In this document: in pieces, positions 15,901-23,018 of the stretch | Numbering within the stretch: position 1 is the stretch's first letter | How the letters are laid out: each line of letters begins with the position of its first letter | Source of the DNA: Bacteroidales bacterium UBA6340 | Lineage (GTDB): Bacteria; Bacteroidota; Bacteroidia; Bacteroidales; Paludibacteraceae | Length of the DNA stretch: 23,018 nt | Direction of reading: 5' to 3' | Assembly (NCBI GenBank): GCA_002440265.1 | Contig: DJSG01000061.1 | Location: 8,344-31,361, forward strand | Position numbers and translations under genes: made by a program | The notes under the pieces: model-generated | What the model saw: the letters and a program-made list of their open reading frames with translations, nothing else | The model's database searches: none | What the model was told of the DNA's origin: nothing

Positions 15901-18900
15901 TCGTTCACCCACACCTCACCGCTCACTTCATGGTCGGTGATGTTGCGCACACCTATCATAATGGCTTGTATGTCTTCGAGGGTCGGGTTACCGAGGACGG
16001 TTATCTTGTTATTCAGATTATCAGGGTCGTACACCTCATAGGGTATGGTGTTGCCTATGCCCGAGTTGCCTGCACGTTTGGCACGGTTGCGGGCTGTCTT
16101 GGCATCGGTGAGAGCGGACAGCGGGAAGTCAAAGTTGTTCTGCTCCAACCATACTTTCAGACGGTCGGTCAGCGTATCATTACGATACAACCCGGCAGGA
16201 GTCAGGTCCAGCGGCACCTCATACTCGTAGTAGTTGTTCTTCAGGTCCGAACCCAAGCGGATGAAGCATGCCAACTCCTTGTCGTGCAACTCGTCAAACT
16301 GCGGCAGACTCTCGGCATGCACGAACATCTGCAAACGCTTGTATTGGCGCATGTCATACGACACGTTCTTATACACCGAGCGTGCGTCCTTCGGTGCCAG
16401 GTAGTTGATACGCAATGCCATGGCCTGCTCATTCTGGGCAATCAACTGCGCCTGACCCGGGTCTGTCTGACGCGATATGCCCGGCGGCAGCACATAGTTC
16501 ACCGGTGTGCGGTTCGAGTTCTCCTCTATGCTCACCGCCTGGACATCCAACGAACCGTTGCTGTTGTACGGATTCGGGATATTGTACTGGTTATTGGCGG
16601 CATCCTGATACAAACCCTTCGTGTAGTTACGCCACTCGCCACGCACCAAATCCAGGGTCGCCATACGAATATGCGTCTCCTGACTGAAGTTCGTCAGATA
16701 CACACGCGCAAAACGTATCGACTTGAAATTGCGGATATTACCCACTTTTTGCATCATGGCCGTGTCACCGCGAAGGGGTATCTTGAACTGATACCACTTC
16801 ACTTTTGCCGACTCACCGTTCTTCAACTTCACCGTACTCTCCATGATGCTCGCGATATGCTGCTGACCGACACGCTGCATATCCTCACGGCGCAGCGACA
16901 CATGGTAGCGGTAGAACTTCTCGTTGTCGCTCAGCGTGTTGTCCTGGTTGATGTCCTCTATATCCGGTTGCAGTGTCGAGGCGGTGCCGTAAGGGTCGTT
17001 CTCGCTCATCTCCGGCGAGTTGCCCTCCGTACCGTTATAGTGCTTGTAACGCTCCAGAACAGGTGTCTCCGCGTTGTCAAAATCCTGACCGCGATAGTAG
17101 TGATAGTCATCCCCCGCCGGGTCGTTCAGCGGCGAGAACGGGTCGTCCTGCCACTGCGCCAGTATATCGGCACTCACTTTGGCGCGTAGGGCTGCCACAT
17201 AGTCCGCATAGGGAGAGACACCGTTAAACTCATGCAGCAACTCCTGCTCGTTGCTCAAGCCGTCCAGACCCACATCCTGTTTGGCACGCGCTCCTGCTTC
17301 GTTGGAAAACGCGATAGTCGTACTCGTGGTCTTCGGCATTCGACCCCACACCGTCTTGTCTATCAGTGCGTCTATGTTGTTGTCATTCAGCGGCAGACCG
17401 TGCTCAAACGACTTCTTGCCGTCACGCAGTATATCCTCGCTCACATCGCCCAAATCGATATACAGGTCACCACCCTCATAGTCCGCATCGGGATTGGTCA
17501 GGAACGGATCCATCATCCAAAACTCGATATACTCGATATTCGCCTTCTCGAAATCCGTGTTGTCCAACTTGCGCATCATACCGCCCCAACGCGACTTCGG
17601 GTTCGTCAACTTGCCGTCCGTGCCTATCTCCTCCGCCGAGATGTTGTACGGACCGCGCTCCTGAGGATAGAAACTCAGGTTCAGCACCGACAAACGCGAC
17701 TCGGAATTCGCTGTCTGCTCCTTCATCGGGTATATCTCGTCCTGATACACAATACGTGTACGGTGGTCCGACATCAGGTTCAAATCATTCTTGATATGTG
17801 TCGGGGTGTTGCTCTGCGGGTGACCGAAGATGGGGTCCACCGCATACCACGCCAGCAACGCACGGTTCTTGTTGTAGTTGATGTCATTGCTCAGCGTGGA
17901 CTCCGGGAAACGGTCGTCACGGGGGGTCGATGCCGGTTTCCAGTAACTCGGATAGTGAATATCTATATTCGTCTTCGTCGCCTCAAAATCATCGATATAC
18001 GCCGTACCTACCGAACCCACGTCACGCGTATGACCCGGTATCAGGTGGGCGAACTCCGCATTCACCATCAGCGTGGACGGTGCCGTCGCCTCTATCCACG
18101 GAATCTTGTCCAACGCCAGCGTCAGCCATTGCATCTCGGTCTTCCAACTCAGGTTCACTCCCCATATCGTGTTCGCCAGCGGCTCACTACCCGTATTTAC
18201 TTTGGTGGTCAGCGGCTTCTCTCTCAGGTGCATCAGCGTCCCGCCTAACGTCAGGTCTTTGTTGAACTCATATTCCAGATGCGCACCGTACAGACCCTTC
18301 CGCTGCATCGAGAACAGCGACTGGTTCTCCAACTTCACGTCCACATTCGTACCTGCGTCCAGTATCGACTGGTTGATTATCGTCACCGTACCCATCGTAT
18401 AGTCCACGGTGTAGTCCACATTCTCCACCAGTGTCGCACCGCCCGCCGTCACCACCACGCTCCCGCGCGGCACGTTCATCGCATTCAGCCGTATCTCGTT
18501 GCCCGCAGAACCCTTGTACTTGCCCGTGATGGTAAACTTGTTCTTCTCCGACAACTCCTGCGCGCTCACCAAGGTCGAGTCGTAAAGTTCCTGATACACA
18601 TACCGCTGTGCCACTACGGGGTCGCCTATCGCCTTGGCAAGATGGCTGCCGAAGGGCTCCAGCACGGGGAAGATGATACGCCCCGTATTCGACAACGCCG
18701 TATAGCCCTCCACATAGTCAAACCTGCCGTCCGAATGAGGATTGTTCTTGCTGTCCAGCCGGTCAAGGTTCATCACGCGCAGCAACTGCTTGCCTTTGCA
18801 GTTACCCTCCATCAGATACTGCATCTCCGTGCCCACCGAGTCGTTCCTGTATTGGATATACAACTCGAATTTATCGCTCGACATCTGGCTCGCACCTATC

Positions 18901-20441
18901 GAGTACACGTTCTTCATCATCAGGTCCCACGTGCCTTTCCCTTTCTTGACGGGTGCATTGTTTGTGCCTTTCAGTAGTTTCATTATCAGCGCATTCGGTG
19001 CTTTCAGCGACTCGCCTCCGTCAGTCGAAAACTCGCCTACCTGATACACCTGACCTGCGTATGTGTATTCGTATGCCACTGCCAGCACCTCGTCTTGGTT
19101 CAACGCCGCACGCAGCGAGATATATCCCAACGCCGCATTCAGCGTGTACTCGCTCGACGACAGCAGACGCGCCGACTCCACTTTCTCGTAATCCTCGCCG
19201 CTGTCCATACCCCCTATGCCTTGCAGCACCGTGCTTGTCTGCTGTATATCACGCACTTGCGGATAACTCTGCGTCAGCGTCTCATACAGCGAGTTGGCTT
19301 TGTTATACGGGGTCCTGCCGCCGTACGTGTTCCATGTGTCATTCAGCACATGCGCAGGGTCATATTCGCCCAAGTCCGTCAGGGCCACGATGTTACGCGA
19401 CTGGTCATAGTTGCCGCGCTTGTTCGTCACCCACACCTCTATTCGGTTTATCGTCACGCCGCTCGCCACGTACGGCAACGCCTCCATCGCCGCTTCGTAG
19501 TTGTCGCGGAAGTAATACGAGAGGAAGAAATGACGGTTCTCGTCATAACTGTCTATCGGTACCTCAAACTCCGTCGTCTGCGCACCGCCCTTGCTCGATA
19601 CCGACTGACTCTCGCTGTTCTGCTGCGAAATCAACGCCTGTACCTTCAACTTACCGAACTTCAAATCCGTCTTCACACCGAATAATGCCGAACTACCCTG
19701 TATCAGATTGCTGTTCAGGTTCATCGACACATTGCCCGCCTCTATCGACTGGATAATATCGTCCTCCTTGCCCTGGTAGTTCAACTTGATGTTCTGCTGG
19801 TCAAAGTCAAACGACGCCTCCGTGTTGTAACTCATGTTCAGGTTCAACTTGTCGCCCACCTTCCCGCTCACATTCACCTGTATCTTCTCGTCGAAATCGA
19901 ACACATTGTTGTTCCGCGAACGCTGCGTCAGCGCGGGATTGTCCACATACTGGTGCTTGAAACCGAACAGCAACTCCGCCGAACCTTGCAGTTTCAACTG
20001 CACACCGCCCGGACCGAACACCTTGTCCGCCGGACCGATATTGAACTTCATATCGGTGATGTCGAACTTGCGCTCGTTGTCGTGCTCCACCTCGCCTATC
20101 TTCTGCTGCCAGTACTTGCCCATCTCCTCGCGCTCCGAATACGTACGGTACTCCTCTTCGCTCAGCAGATACGGCGTCGTAATATCCACATCGCCTATCC
20201 GCGTATGCACCACATAGTACCCCGTCCGCGCGTCATACTCCACCGTCGTCTGCACATTGTCAGGGTCCTTCAGGTCCATACTGCTCGGCGTACGCGTCAG
20301 GTCGTCATAGGTCTGAACGCCCAACTCGCGCACCTGCAGCGGAGCCAAAACGGCACTGTCCGCCGTCTGTTCCACGCTCTCCTCCTGACCCCACAATGTC
20401 AGAGGAATTATCACTAATATGAATAGGAATAGCCGCTTCAA
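12978..20441 (-). CDS. sprA: Type IX secretion outer-membrane translocon SprA/Sov, 2487 aa
   Basis: SprA is the very large outer-membrane beta-barrel through which type IX secretion cargo leaves the cell; it is called Sov in Porphyromonas. A signal peptide is seen (MKRLFLFILVIIPLTLWGQ). Length is close to known SprA/Sov proteins (about 2400-2500 aa). Family-typical stretches include YYVVHTRIGDVDITTPYLLS near residue 85, ANTIWGVNLSWKTE and STLMVNAEFAHLIPGH near 760-810, and YIDDFEATKTNIDIHYPSYW near 815-835. The C-terminus (GINIKLMLTR) is a beta-strand. The start is TTG, one base after the ruvA TGA; an in-frame stop a few codons upstream excludes ATG or GTG starts before it. Codon choice differs between N-terminal and C-terminal parts, switching near 15780. 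Expression probably depends on the ruvA promoter. Confidence 0.96.
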   Translation of the reverse strand: MKRLFLFILVIIPLTLWGQEESVEQTADSAVLAPLQVRELGVQTYDDLTRTPSSMDLKDPDNVQTTVEYDARTGYYVVHTRIGDVDITTPYLLSEEEYRTYSEREEMGKYWQQKIGEVEHDNERKFDITDMKFNIGPADKVFGPGGVQLKLQGSAELLFGFKHQYVDNPALTQRSRNNNVFDFDEKIQVNVSGKVGDKLNLNMSYNTEASFDFDQQNIKLNYQGKEDDIIQSIEAGNVSMNLNSNLIQGSSALFGVKTDLKFGKLKVQALISQQNSESQSVSSKGGAQTTEFEVPIDSYDENRHFFLSYYFRDNYEAAMEALPYVASGVTINRIEVWVTNKRGNYDQSRNIVALTDLGEYDPAHVLNDTWNTYGGRTPYNKANSLYETLTQSYPQVRDIQQTSTVLQGIGGMDSGEDYEKVESARLLSSSEYTLNAALGYISLRAALNQDEVLAVAYEYTYAGQVYQVGEFSTDGGESLKAPNALIMKLLKGTNNAPVKKGKGTWDLMMKNVYSIGASQMSSDKFELYIQYRNDSVGTEMQYLMEGNCKGKQLLRVMNLDRLDSKNNPHSDGRFDYVEGYTALSNTGRIIFPVLEPFGSHLAKAIGDPVVAQRYVYQELYDSTLVSAQELSEKNKFTITGKYKGSAGNEIRLNAMNVPRGSVVVTAGGATLVENVDYTVDYTMGTVTIINQSILDAGTNVDVKLENQSLFSMQRKGLYGAHLEYEFNKDLTLGGTLMHLREKPLTTKVNTGSEPLANTIWGVNLSWKTEMQWLTLALDKIPWIEATAPSTLMVNAEFAHLIPGHTRDVGSVGTAYIDDFEATKTNIDIHYPSYWKPASTPRDDRFPESTLSNDINYNKNRALLAWYAVDPIFGHPQSNTPTHIKNDLNLMSDHRTRIVYQDEIYPMKEQTANSESRLSVLNLSFYPQERGPYNISAEEIGTDGKLTNPKSRWGGMMRKLDNTDFEKANIEYIEFWMMDPFLTNPDADYEGGDLYIDLGDVSEDILRDGKKSFEHGLPLNDNNIDALIDKTVWGRMPKTTSTTIAFSNEAGARAKQDVGLDGLSNEQELLHEFNGVSPYADYVAALRAKVSADILAQWQDDPFSPLNDPAGDDYHYYRGQDFDNAETPVLERYKHYNGTEGNSPEMSENDPYGTASTLQPDIEDINQDNTLSDNEKFYRYHVSLRREDMQRVGQQHIASIMESTVKLKNGESAKVKWYQFKIPLRGDTAMMQKVGNIRNFKSIRFARVYLTNFSQETHIRMATLDLVRGEWRNYTKGLYQDAANNQYNIPNPYNSNGSLDVQAVSIEENSNRTPVNYVLPPGISRQTDPGQAQLIAQNEQAMALRINYLAPKDARSVYKNVSYDMRQYKRLQMFVHAESLPQFDELHDKELACFIRLGSDLKNNYYEYEVPLDLTPAGLYRNDTLTDRLKVWLEQNNFDFPLSALTDAKTARNRAKRAGNSGIGNTIPYEVYDPDNLNNKITVLGNPTLEDIQAIMIGVRNITDHEVSGEVWVNELRLSQYNEEGGVAAMANAALSISDIAQVNVAGRLETAGYGSIESNVLDRNMENNYQVSVSAALEAGRLFPEKAKLQIPLYVSYTNETQTPKYDPLDTDIKLSESLENYETKEEKDSIKQMANSIQESTSFSVSNMKLDIHSKKRNMFYDPANFSVSASYNRQNQHTPELERDRTTDHKGSFNYSYSFNPKPWEPFKEVKAVSKVKLLKEFNIYYLPQSWAFNTNMHRTFSHMKMRDFDTSTEPGSNNQMDLTFSKDFTWDRNFDFKYDLTKNIKFSFQTAMNSTIDEGYYTPEIIRDYAFTNDYYEAWKDTIQRSLATWGTPYTYQQLFSATWNVPFNRIPYLEAITANASYNATYNWNRTIQSTSSDATNLGNVISGTRAWQADGGINFETLYGKSKYWKQMTQRYNQRGRRGRAFKPKTYTETVSLKAGEPKEITHRLGSELLSVSATTADGKAVRVKVKPTSTTKATVTAQQDIDNLSLTLTTKDPNKRSAGQVTMDMAAYFGTMIRKLQITYRQTNSMSVPGFAPQAGFMGQTRYNDFYAPGFDFAFGGFTDDFVEKAKERGWLSGDTSVVQPATRSVTNDLDIKLTLEPFPGFKVQLNGKRYAAQSTSIIYSYEQLQENMTGSFNITQVAIATAFNRIGTAEDNFASATFNRFLTNRYILTSRVQEQYEHLTYPDAGFIPADLRGKPYSRQYGAVSSNTADVLVPAFLAAYTGRDAQNINLNPFLSILQILPNWSVTFDGLGRLPWMRDHFKSVNLTHAYTCKYAIGSYSTYSTWLPAGDLSDKHIGFVRNVETDNPIPSSAYDISSVNLSENFSPLIGLNLTMKNSLSTKFEYRKQRNISLNVNSVQITEGHTDEFVIGAGYTIKDLSFISKTKNGGQKKVSNDLKLSLDLSYKDIKTLLRKVEEDLTQASSGNKVFAIKISADYVLSQKINLQLFYDHQGTTPLISSSYPVKADNVGINIKLMLTR

Positions 20442-20442
20442 A

Positions 20443-21060
20443 TCAGAGCATCTTCAGGGCTTGTTTTATCACTTGCTCCACGGTGGCTGTTGCATTCGCA
20501 CTCAGTATCTTGTCCACCACTTTCGCACTCGCCGCAGCAGGGAATCCGAGCATCGTCAGCGCACTCACCGCCTCTGTCTTCACCTCGCTGTCCACACTTG
20601 CCGCAGGCACATCCGCCGCAACGCTGCCGGCTGCTGCATCCGCACCCACGTCTATCTTCAGCACCTTGTCTTTCAAGTCCACTATCACGCGCTGCGCCGT
20701 CTTCGGACCCAGCCCTTTCACTTGCGACAGCGCATGCGCATTACCCGTCGCTATGATGGTACGTATCTCTGCAGCCGAATACGCCGACATTATCATCCGC
20801 GCCGTATTCGCGCCTATACCGCTCACCGTCATCAGCAGCACAAACAGGCTCCGCTCACCCTGAGTCAGAAACCCGAACAGGTCATGCGTGTCTTCACGTA
20901 TGATTTCCGTGGTGTACAACTTCACCTCTTGCCCCTCCTTACCCGCCAATGCCGAGTACGACGTCAGGGCGATATTTATCTCATAACCCACTCCCGATGC
21001 CTCTGTCACGGCGTAGGTCGGGGTCAACTCCGTCAGTTCTCCTTTTATATATTCTATCAT
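20443..21060 (-). CDS. ruvA: Holliday junction DNA helicase subunit RuvA, 205 aa
   Basis: RuvA binds Holliday junctions and loads RuvB for branch migration. The N-terminal OB-fold domain covers about residues 1-62 (MIEYIKGELTELTPTYAVTE). Two helix-hairpin-helix motifs are seen in VSGIGANTARMIMS and VKGLGPKTAQRVIVDLKDKV (about 78-135). After an Ala-rich, variable linker (about 140-160) the C-terminal RuvB-contacting domain follows (ALTMLGFPAAASAKVVDKIL). ATG at 21060. It is the first gene of the unit with sprA, which begins one base after its stop; this pairing has been noted in other Bacteroidota. Its leader is a heptamer repeat array. Confidence 0.95.
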   Translation of the reverse strand: MIEYIKGELTELTPTYAVTEASGVGYEINIALTSYSALAGKEGQEVKLYTTEIIREDTHDLFGFLTQGERSLFVLLMTVSGIGANTARMIMSAYSAAEIRTIIATGNAHALSQVKGLGPKTAQRVIVDLKDKVLKIDVGADAAAGSVAADVPAASVDSEVKTEAVSALTMLGFPAAASAKVVDKILSANATATVEQVIKQALKML

Positions 21061-21071
21061 ATCTCTACTCC

Positions 21072-21171
21072 CTATTCTCTATTCTCTATTCTCTATATTC
21101 TCTATTCTCTATCCCCTATTCTCTATTCTCTATTCCCTATCCCCTATTCTTTATCCCCTATCCCCTATTCC
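21072..21171 (-). repeat. Heptamer tandem array forming the ruvA leader
   Basis: About fourteen units of CTATTCT or CTATCCC run at a 7-base period (starts at 21072, 21079, 21086, then 21102 to 21165), with one 9-base interruption at 21093. On the minus strand they read AGAATAG or GGGATAG. The array fills nearly the whole interval between the predicted transcription start (near 21191) and the ruvA ATG (21060), so it is the transcribed leader of ruvA-sprA. Confidence 0.85.
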
Positions 21172-21196
21172 AAGTCCTCCGACTGCCAAAACGCCC

Positions 21197-21228
21197 GCAA
21201 ATTTACGTTATTTTTCTCACATATACAA
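21197..21228 (-). promoter_or_regulatory. Proximal promoter of the ruvA-sprA operon
   Basis: TTG (21226-21228), exactly 20 bases, then TAAATTTGC (21197-21205) on the minus strand match the Bacteroidota promoter consensus. It lies about 135 bases before the ruvA start. Confidence 0.75.
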
Positions 21229-21251
21229 GCCTTCAACTGCTTTTTACATAC

Positions 21252-21354
21252 TGAGCCCCTCCTTTGGAGGGGTTGGGGAGGTCTCCCTTTCTTTGTTTTG
21301 GAGGGGTTGGGGGAGGTCTCCCTTTCTTTGTTTTGGAGGGGTTGGGGAGGTCTC
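21252..21354. repeat. G/C-rich tandem repeat (GGAGGGGTTGGGG family)
   Basis: The block opens with TGAGCCCCTCC-ttt-GGAGGGG, a palindrome. Units of 34-35 bases follow (21266-21299, 21300-21334, partial from 21335), each starting GGAGGGGTTGGGG and ending in a CTTTCTTTGTTTT tract. The first 28 bases (21252-21279) recur exactly at 22991-23018. It lies between the two ruvA-side promoter elements. Confidence 0.85.
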
Positions 21355-21359
21355 TGTCT

Positions 21360-21378
21360 CTCCCCCTTGAAGGGGGAG
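21360..21378. repeat. Perfect palindrome, CTCCCCCTT centre
   Basis: CTCCCCCTT (21360-21368) and AAGGGGGAG (21370-21378) form a perfect odd-length palindrome with one central G. It continues into GTTGGAGGGGGT and a further GGGTTGGGGAGG near 21396-21408, so the G/C-rich repeat block extends to about 21420. A similar C/G-rich palindromic family is common in Bacteroidota intergenic DNA. Confidence 0.7.
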
Positions 21379-21428
21379 TTGGAGGGGGTCCTGTGGGTTG
21401 GGGAGGTCCCCCTTTCTCCAATCCCGTT

Positions 21429-21479
21429 GCAAAGATACTGCTTTTCCGCCATTTTTGTTGGTAAAGTAGTACCAATAAT
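21429..21479 (-). promoter_or_regulatory. Distal promoter-like element, copy 3
   Basis: ATTATTGG, TACT, ACTTTACCAACAAAAA, 15 variable bases and TATCTTTGC (21429-21437) on the minus strand. The inverted repeat TTGGTA/TACCAA is perfect (21458-21475) and sits exactly 20 bases from the -7 box, as in copies 1 and 2. It lies about 200 bases upstream of the proximal ruvA promoter, with the G/C-rich repeats in between. Confidence 0.7.
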
Positions 21480-21536
21480 GCATTTTCTTTCAATTCTTAA
21501 TCCTTTCCTTTCATCCTTAATTACAGACCGGCACCC
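21480..21536. other. A/T-rich spacer with degenerate AATTAAG-type units
   Basis: On the minus strand this reads as loosely repeated AATTAAG, GATGAAAG, GGATTAAG and AATTGAAAG. It looks like a decayed short tandem array joining the CATTGTG array to distal element copy 3. No gene is seen. Confidence 0.4.
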
Positions 21537-21604
21537 CATTGTGCATTGCGCATTGTGCATTACGCATTACGCATTGTGCATTGTGCATTGTGCATTGCGC
21601 ATTG
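21537..21604. repeat. Heptanucleotide tandem array (CATTGTG family)
   Basis: Nine full units and one partial run with an exact 7-base period from 21537: CATTGTG, CATTGCG, CATTGTG, CATTACG twice, CATTGTG three times, CATTGCG, CATTG. It lies 4 bases beyond the stop of the PagL-like gene. The array at 37-85 is the same family in inverse orientation. Confidence 0.9.
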
Positions 21605-21608
21605 TTTT

Positions 21609-22985
21609 TTACCAATACCCCCCTATCCCCACGCTCACAAACTCCACTTTCGTCACATGGCTTTTCATCGTACCTTGCACGAACACGTGCCATGGCAGGT
21701 GATATCGCACCACCACTTGTGTGTACAGCCACCCGTCCGCATAGCCCGCACTGCCCGCCTTCCACAGGTCATAACGGTAGAAAAGCGGCTTCGCAATGCG
21801 TCCCGACGGCGATGCCACGGCTTCGTCATAAGGCTCCAACTCGCGGACGGGGTCATACAGATACGCCCCCACATGCAGACCCGCCGTCAGACGGCCCACC
21901 ACAAACTCCGGCTGGATACTCACACCCACACGCCAGCAGTCCTTCCCGTCCGCATCGGCACCCGCGTAATTCGTCTTCTTCCACGACGACGACACCTCCC
22001 TGCGCACATAAGCCCCGTCGTAAAACACGTCCACGCCACCGCCCAAACGGAATATCGCATGCGCGCGCCAGTACGCTGCCGCCTGTATCTCCCCCACGAA
22101 AAACGTCTGCCGGTCCTTGTAGTACACCTGCCTCCCGCCGCCCGTAAACGACATCTCTACCTCCCATGCGCGTGCAGGCTTCCCGCTTTTCTCCGCCACC
22201 CTGCTCACCGTCGGCTCCTCACCCGCCGCATAACGCACGCCCGCCGACGCCGAAAAAATGTTATACCCCGAGTTCGGCTGACGGATACTCCCGTTGCTGA
22301 TATGGTACCAACCGCCGCGCGCAAACACGCTCCAGCCGCCCGCAATCGGAAAACCTATATACAACGCCTCCGGAAAATAAAAGTTAAACACGCTCCCTAT
22401 ACTTTGGTTCGCGCCTTCCAACGATTGATACTCAGCACTTTCGCTCACGGTGTTCTTGTACGTCTTGGTCATAAACGCCGCACCAATCCCCGAGTGAATA
22501 CCGAGAGAAAACCGAGGTAGCCTTATTATTGGAATGTCTAAATAGGTATATGGCGCAATCGCATGACCCATCAGCGGGTGACCCATGTTCCGGTAACTCA
22601 AACCCACACCCACGCCCGCACCGTTCCAATCGCGCAGCGACTGCCACTCAGGACGAAACGTCACTGACAAGTCTCCGCCGTACACAGGACCGTACCACGC
22701 CCCCGTTCTCCCCACCATCTTGTCCACTTTACCGTCCGGCATCAACCATCCCGCATGCGCACTCACCTCATAATCCACCCGCAACCGCTTCCCATCCTTC
22801 CGCGACTGCTGCTCCTCCTCCACCCGTGATAGGTCGCTATCCTGTTGCGACGGGTGATATTCCTCCTTCGCTCCCCTCTCCACTGCCGCTGCCGCACAAG
22901 GCAAAAAGAGAAAGAGCACAGCGCACACTAATGCCCACCCGGTGTGCGCCATGCTTGCCTTTCTCTCTATTCTTGTCATTTCCAT
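21609..22985 (-). CDS. PagL-like lipid A deacylase/outer-membrane barrel protein, 458 aa
   Basis: A signal peptide is visible near residues 12-34 (MAHTGWALVCAVLFLFLPCAAA), so M1, M3 or M12 could be the start. Residues about 70-250 match the acyloxyacyl hydrolase/PagL family: the motif HISNGSIRQPNSGYN (228-242) carries the expected His228 and Ser230 pair with Asn231. PagL removes the 3-O acyl chain from lipid A in the outer membrane. Residues about 270-458 add a second stretch of alternating aromatic/polar strands ending in GYW, which looks like a further beta-barrel region absent from the about 150-residue proteobacterial PagL. Its promoter lies outside the window. Enzyme activity is inferred from the motif; a purely structural porin-like role is the alternative. 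Confidence 0.75.
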   Translation of the reverse strand: MEMTRIERKASMAHTGWALVCAVLFLFLPCAAAAVERGAKEEYHPSQQDSDLSRVEEEQQSRKDGKRLRVDYEVSAHAGWLMPDGKVDKMVGRTGAWYGPVYGGDLSVTFRPEWQSLRDWNGAGVGVGLSYRNMGHPLMGHAIAPYTYLDIPIIRLPRFSLGIHSGIGAAFMTKTYKNTVSESAEYQSLEGANQSIGSVFNFYFPEALYIGFPIAGGWSVFARGGWYHISNGSIRQPNSGYNIFSASAGVRYAAGEEPTVSRVAEKSGKPARAWEVEMSFTGGGRQVYYKDRQTFFVGEIQAAAYWRAHAIFRLGGGVDVFYDGAYVRREVSSSWKKTNYAGADADGKDCWRVGVSIQPEFVVGRLTAGLHVGAYLYDPVRELEPYDEAVASPSGRIAKPLFYRYDLWKAGSAGYADGWLYTQVVVRYHLPWHVFVQGTMKSHVTKVEFVSVGIGGYW

Positions 22986-22990
22986 TTCAT

Positions 22991-23018
22991 TGAGCCCCTC
23001 CTTTGGAGGGGTTGGGGA
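22991..23018. repeat. Second copy of the TGAGCCCC palindromic repeat (cut by window end)
   Basis: These 28 bases are identical to 21252-21279 and in the same orientation. The repeat abuts the start of the PagL-like gene, 5 bases before its first ATG, and continues past the window. With the copy at 21252 it brackets that gene in a direct repeat. Confidence 0.85.

Noticed and set aside
21233..21560. Proline-rich minus-strand frames over the G/C-rich repeats
   Set aside because: They arise from the tandem repeat; several frames are open at once, and no start or promoter fits.
21540..21604. CRISPR array suggested by regularly repeated short units
   Set aside because: The units are 7 bases with no unique spacers and there are no cas genes.

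Overview
The window looks like chromosomal DNA of a Bacteroidota member, most likely order Bacteroidales. Reasons: a full-length type IX secretion translocon gene (sprA/sov); promoters of the Bacteroidota type (TTTG or TTG, 20 bases, then TAnnTTTGC) in front of several genes; weak Shine-Dalgarno use; a YtxH / holin-like / small coiled-coil gene trio; and a golvesin-domain amidase-like protein. No phage, IS element, CRISPR array, tRNA or rRNA was seen. Thirteen of the fourteen genes lie on the minus strand; only a rubrerythrin is on the plus strand.

Layout by transcription unit (minus-strand units read right to left). (1) 5396-119: rnhB, sppA, lpxK and an MsbA-type ABC exporter are packed with 4-74 base gaps. 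lpxK and the exporter point to lipid A synthesis and export, sppA to membrane peptide turnover. (2) 5681-6229, plus strand: a reversed-order rubrerythrin with its own promoter and a strong bidirectional terminator. (3) 10667-6331: a large exported amidase-like protein whose stop overlaps the start of rlmD (ATGA). (4) 12282-11286: YtxH protein, then a hairpin, then a holin-like membrane protein overlapping a small coiled-coil protein. (5) 21060-12404: ruvA, sprA and a NadR-type kinase as one tight operon. (6) 22985-21609: a PagL-like lipid A deacylase/outer-membrane barrel protein. The theme is cell-envelope construction, with housekeeping genes (ruvA, rnhB, rlmD) mixed in.

The non-coding DNA is the least ordinary part. 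Three genes (rnhB, the amidase-like gene, ruvA) have a normal proximal promoter and, further upstream, a copy of one conserved element: an interrupted inverted repeat placed exactly 20 bases before a TATCTTTGC box, where the -33 box would normally sit. The ruvA and amidase leaders consist almost wholly of tandem repeats with 7- or 21-base periods. Two arrays of a CATTNNG heptamer family lie at opposite ends of the window in opposite orientation, each just downstream of a gene. A 28-base direct repeat brackets the PagL-like gene. Inside sprA, strand composition and codon choice switch near 15780. I see no certain new gene system; the repeated promoter element and the repeat-built leaders are the best candidates for something undescribed.
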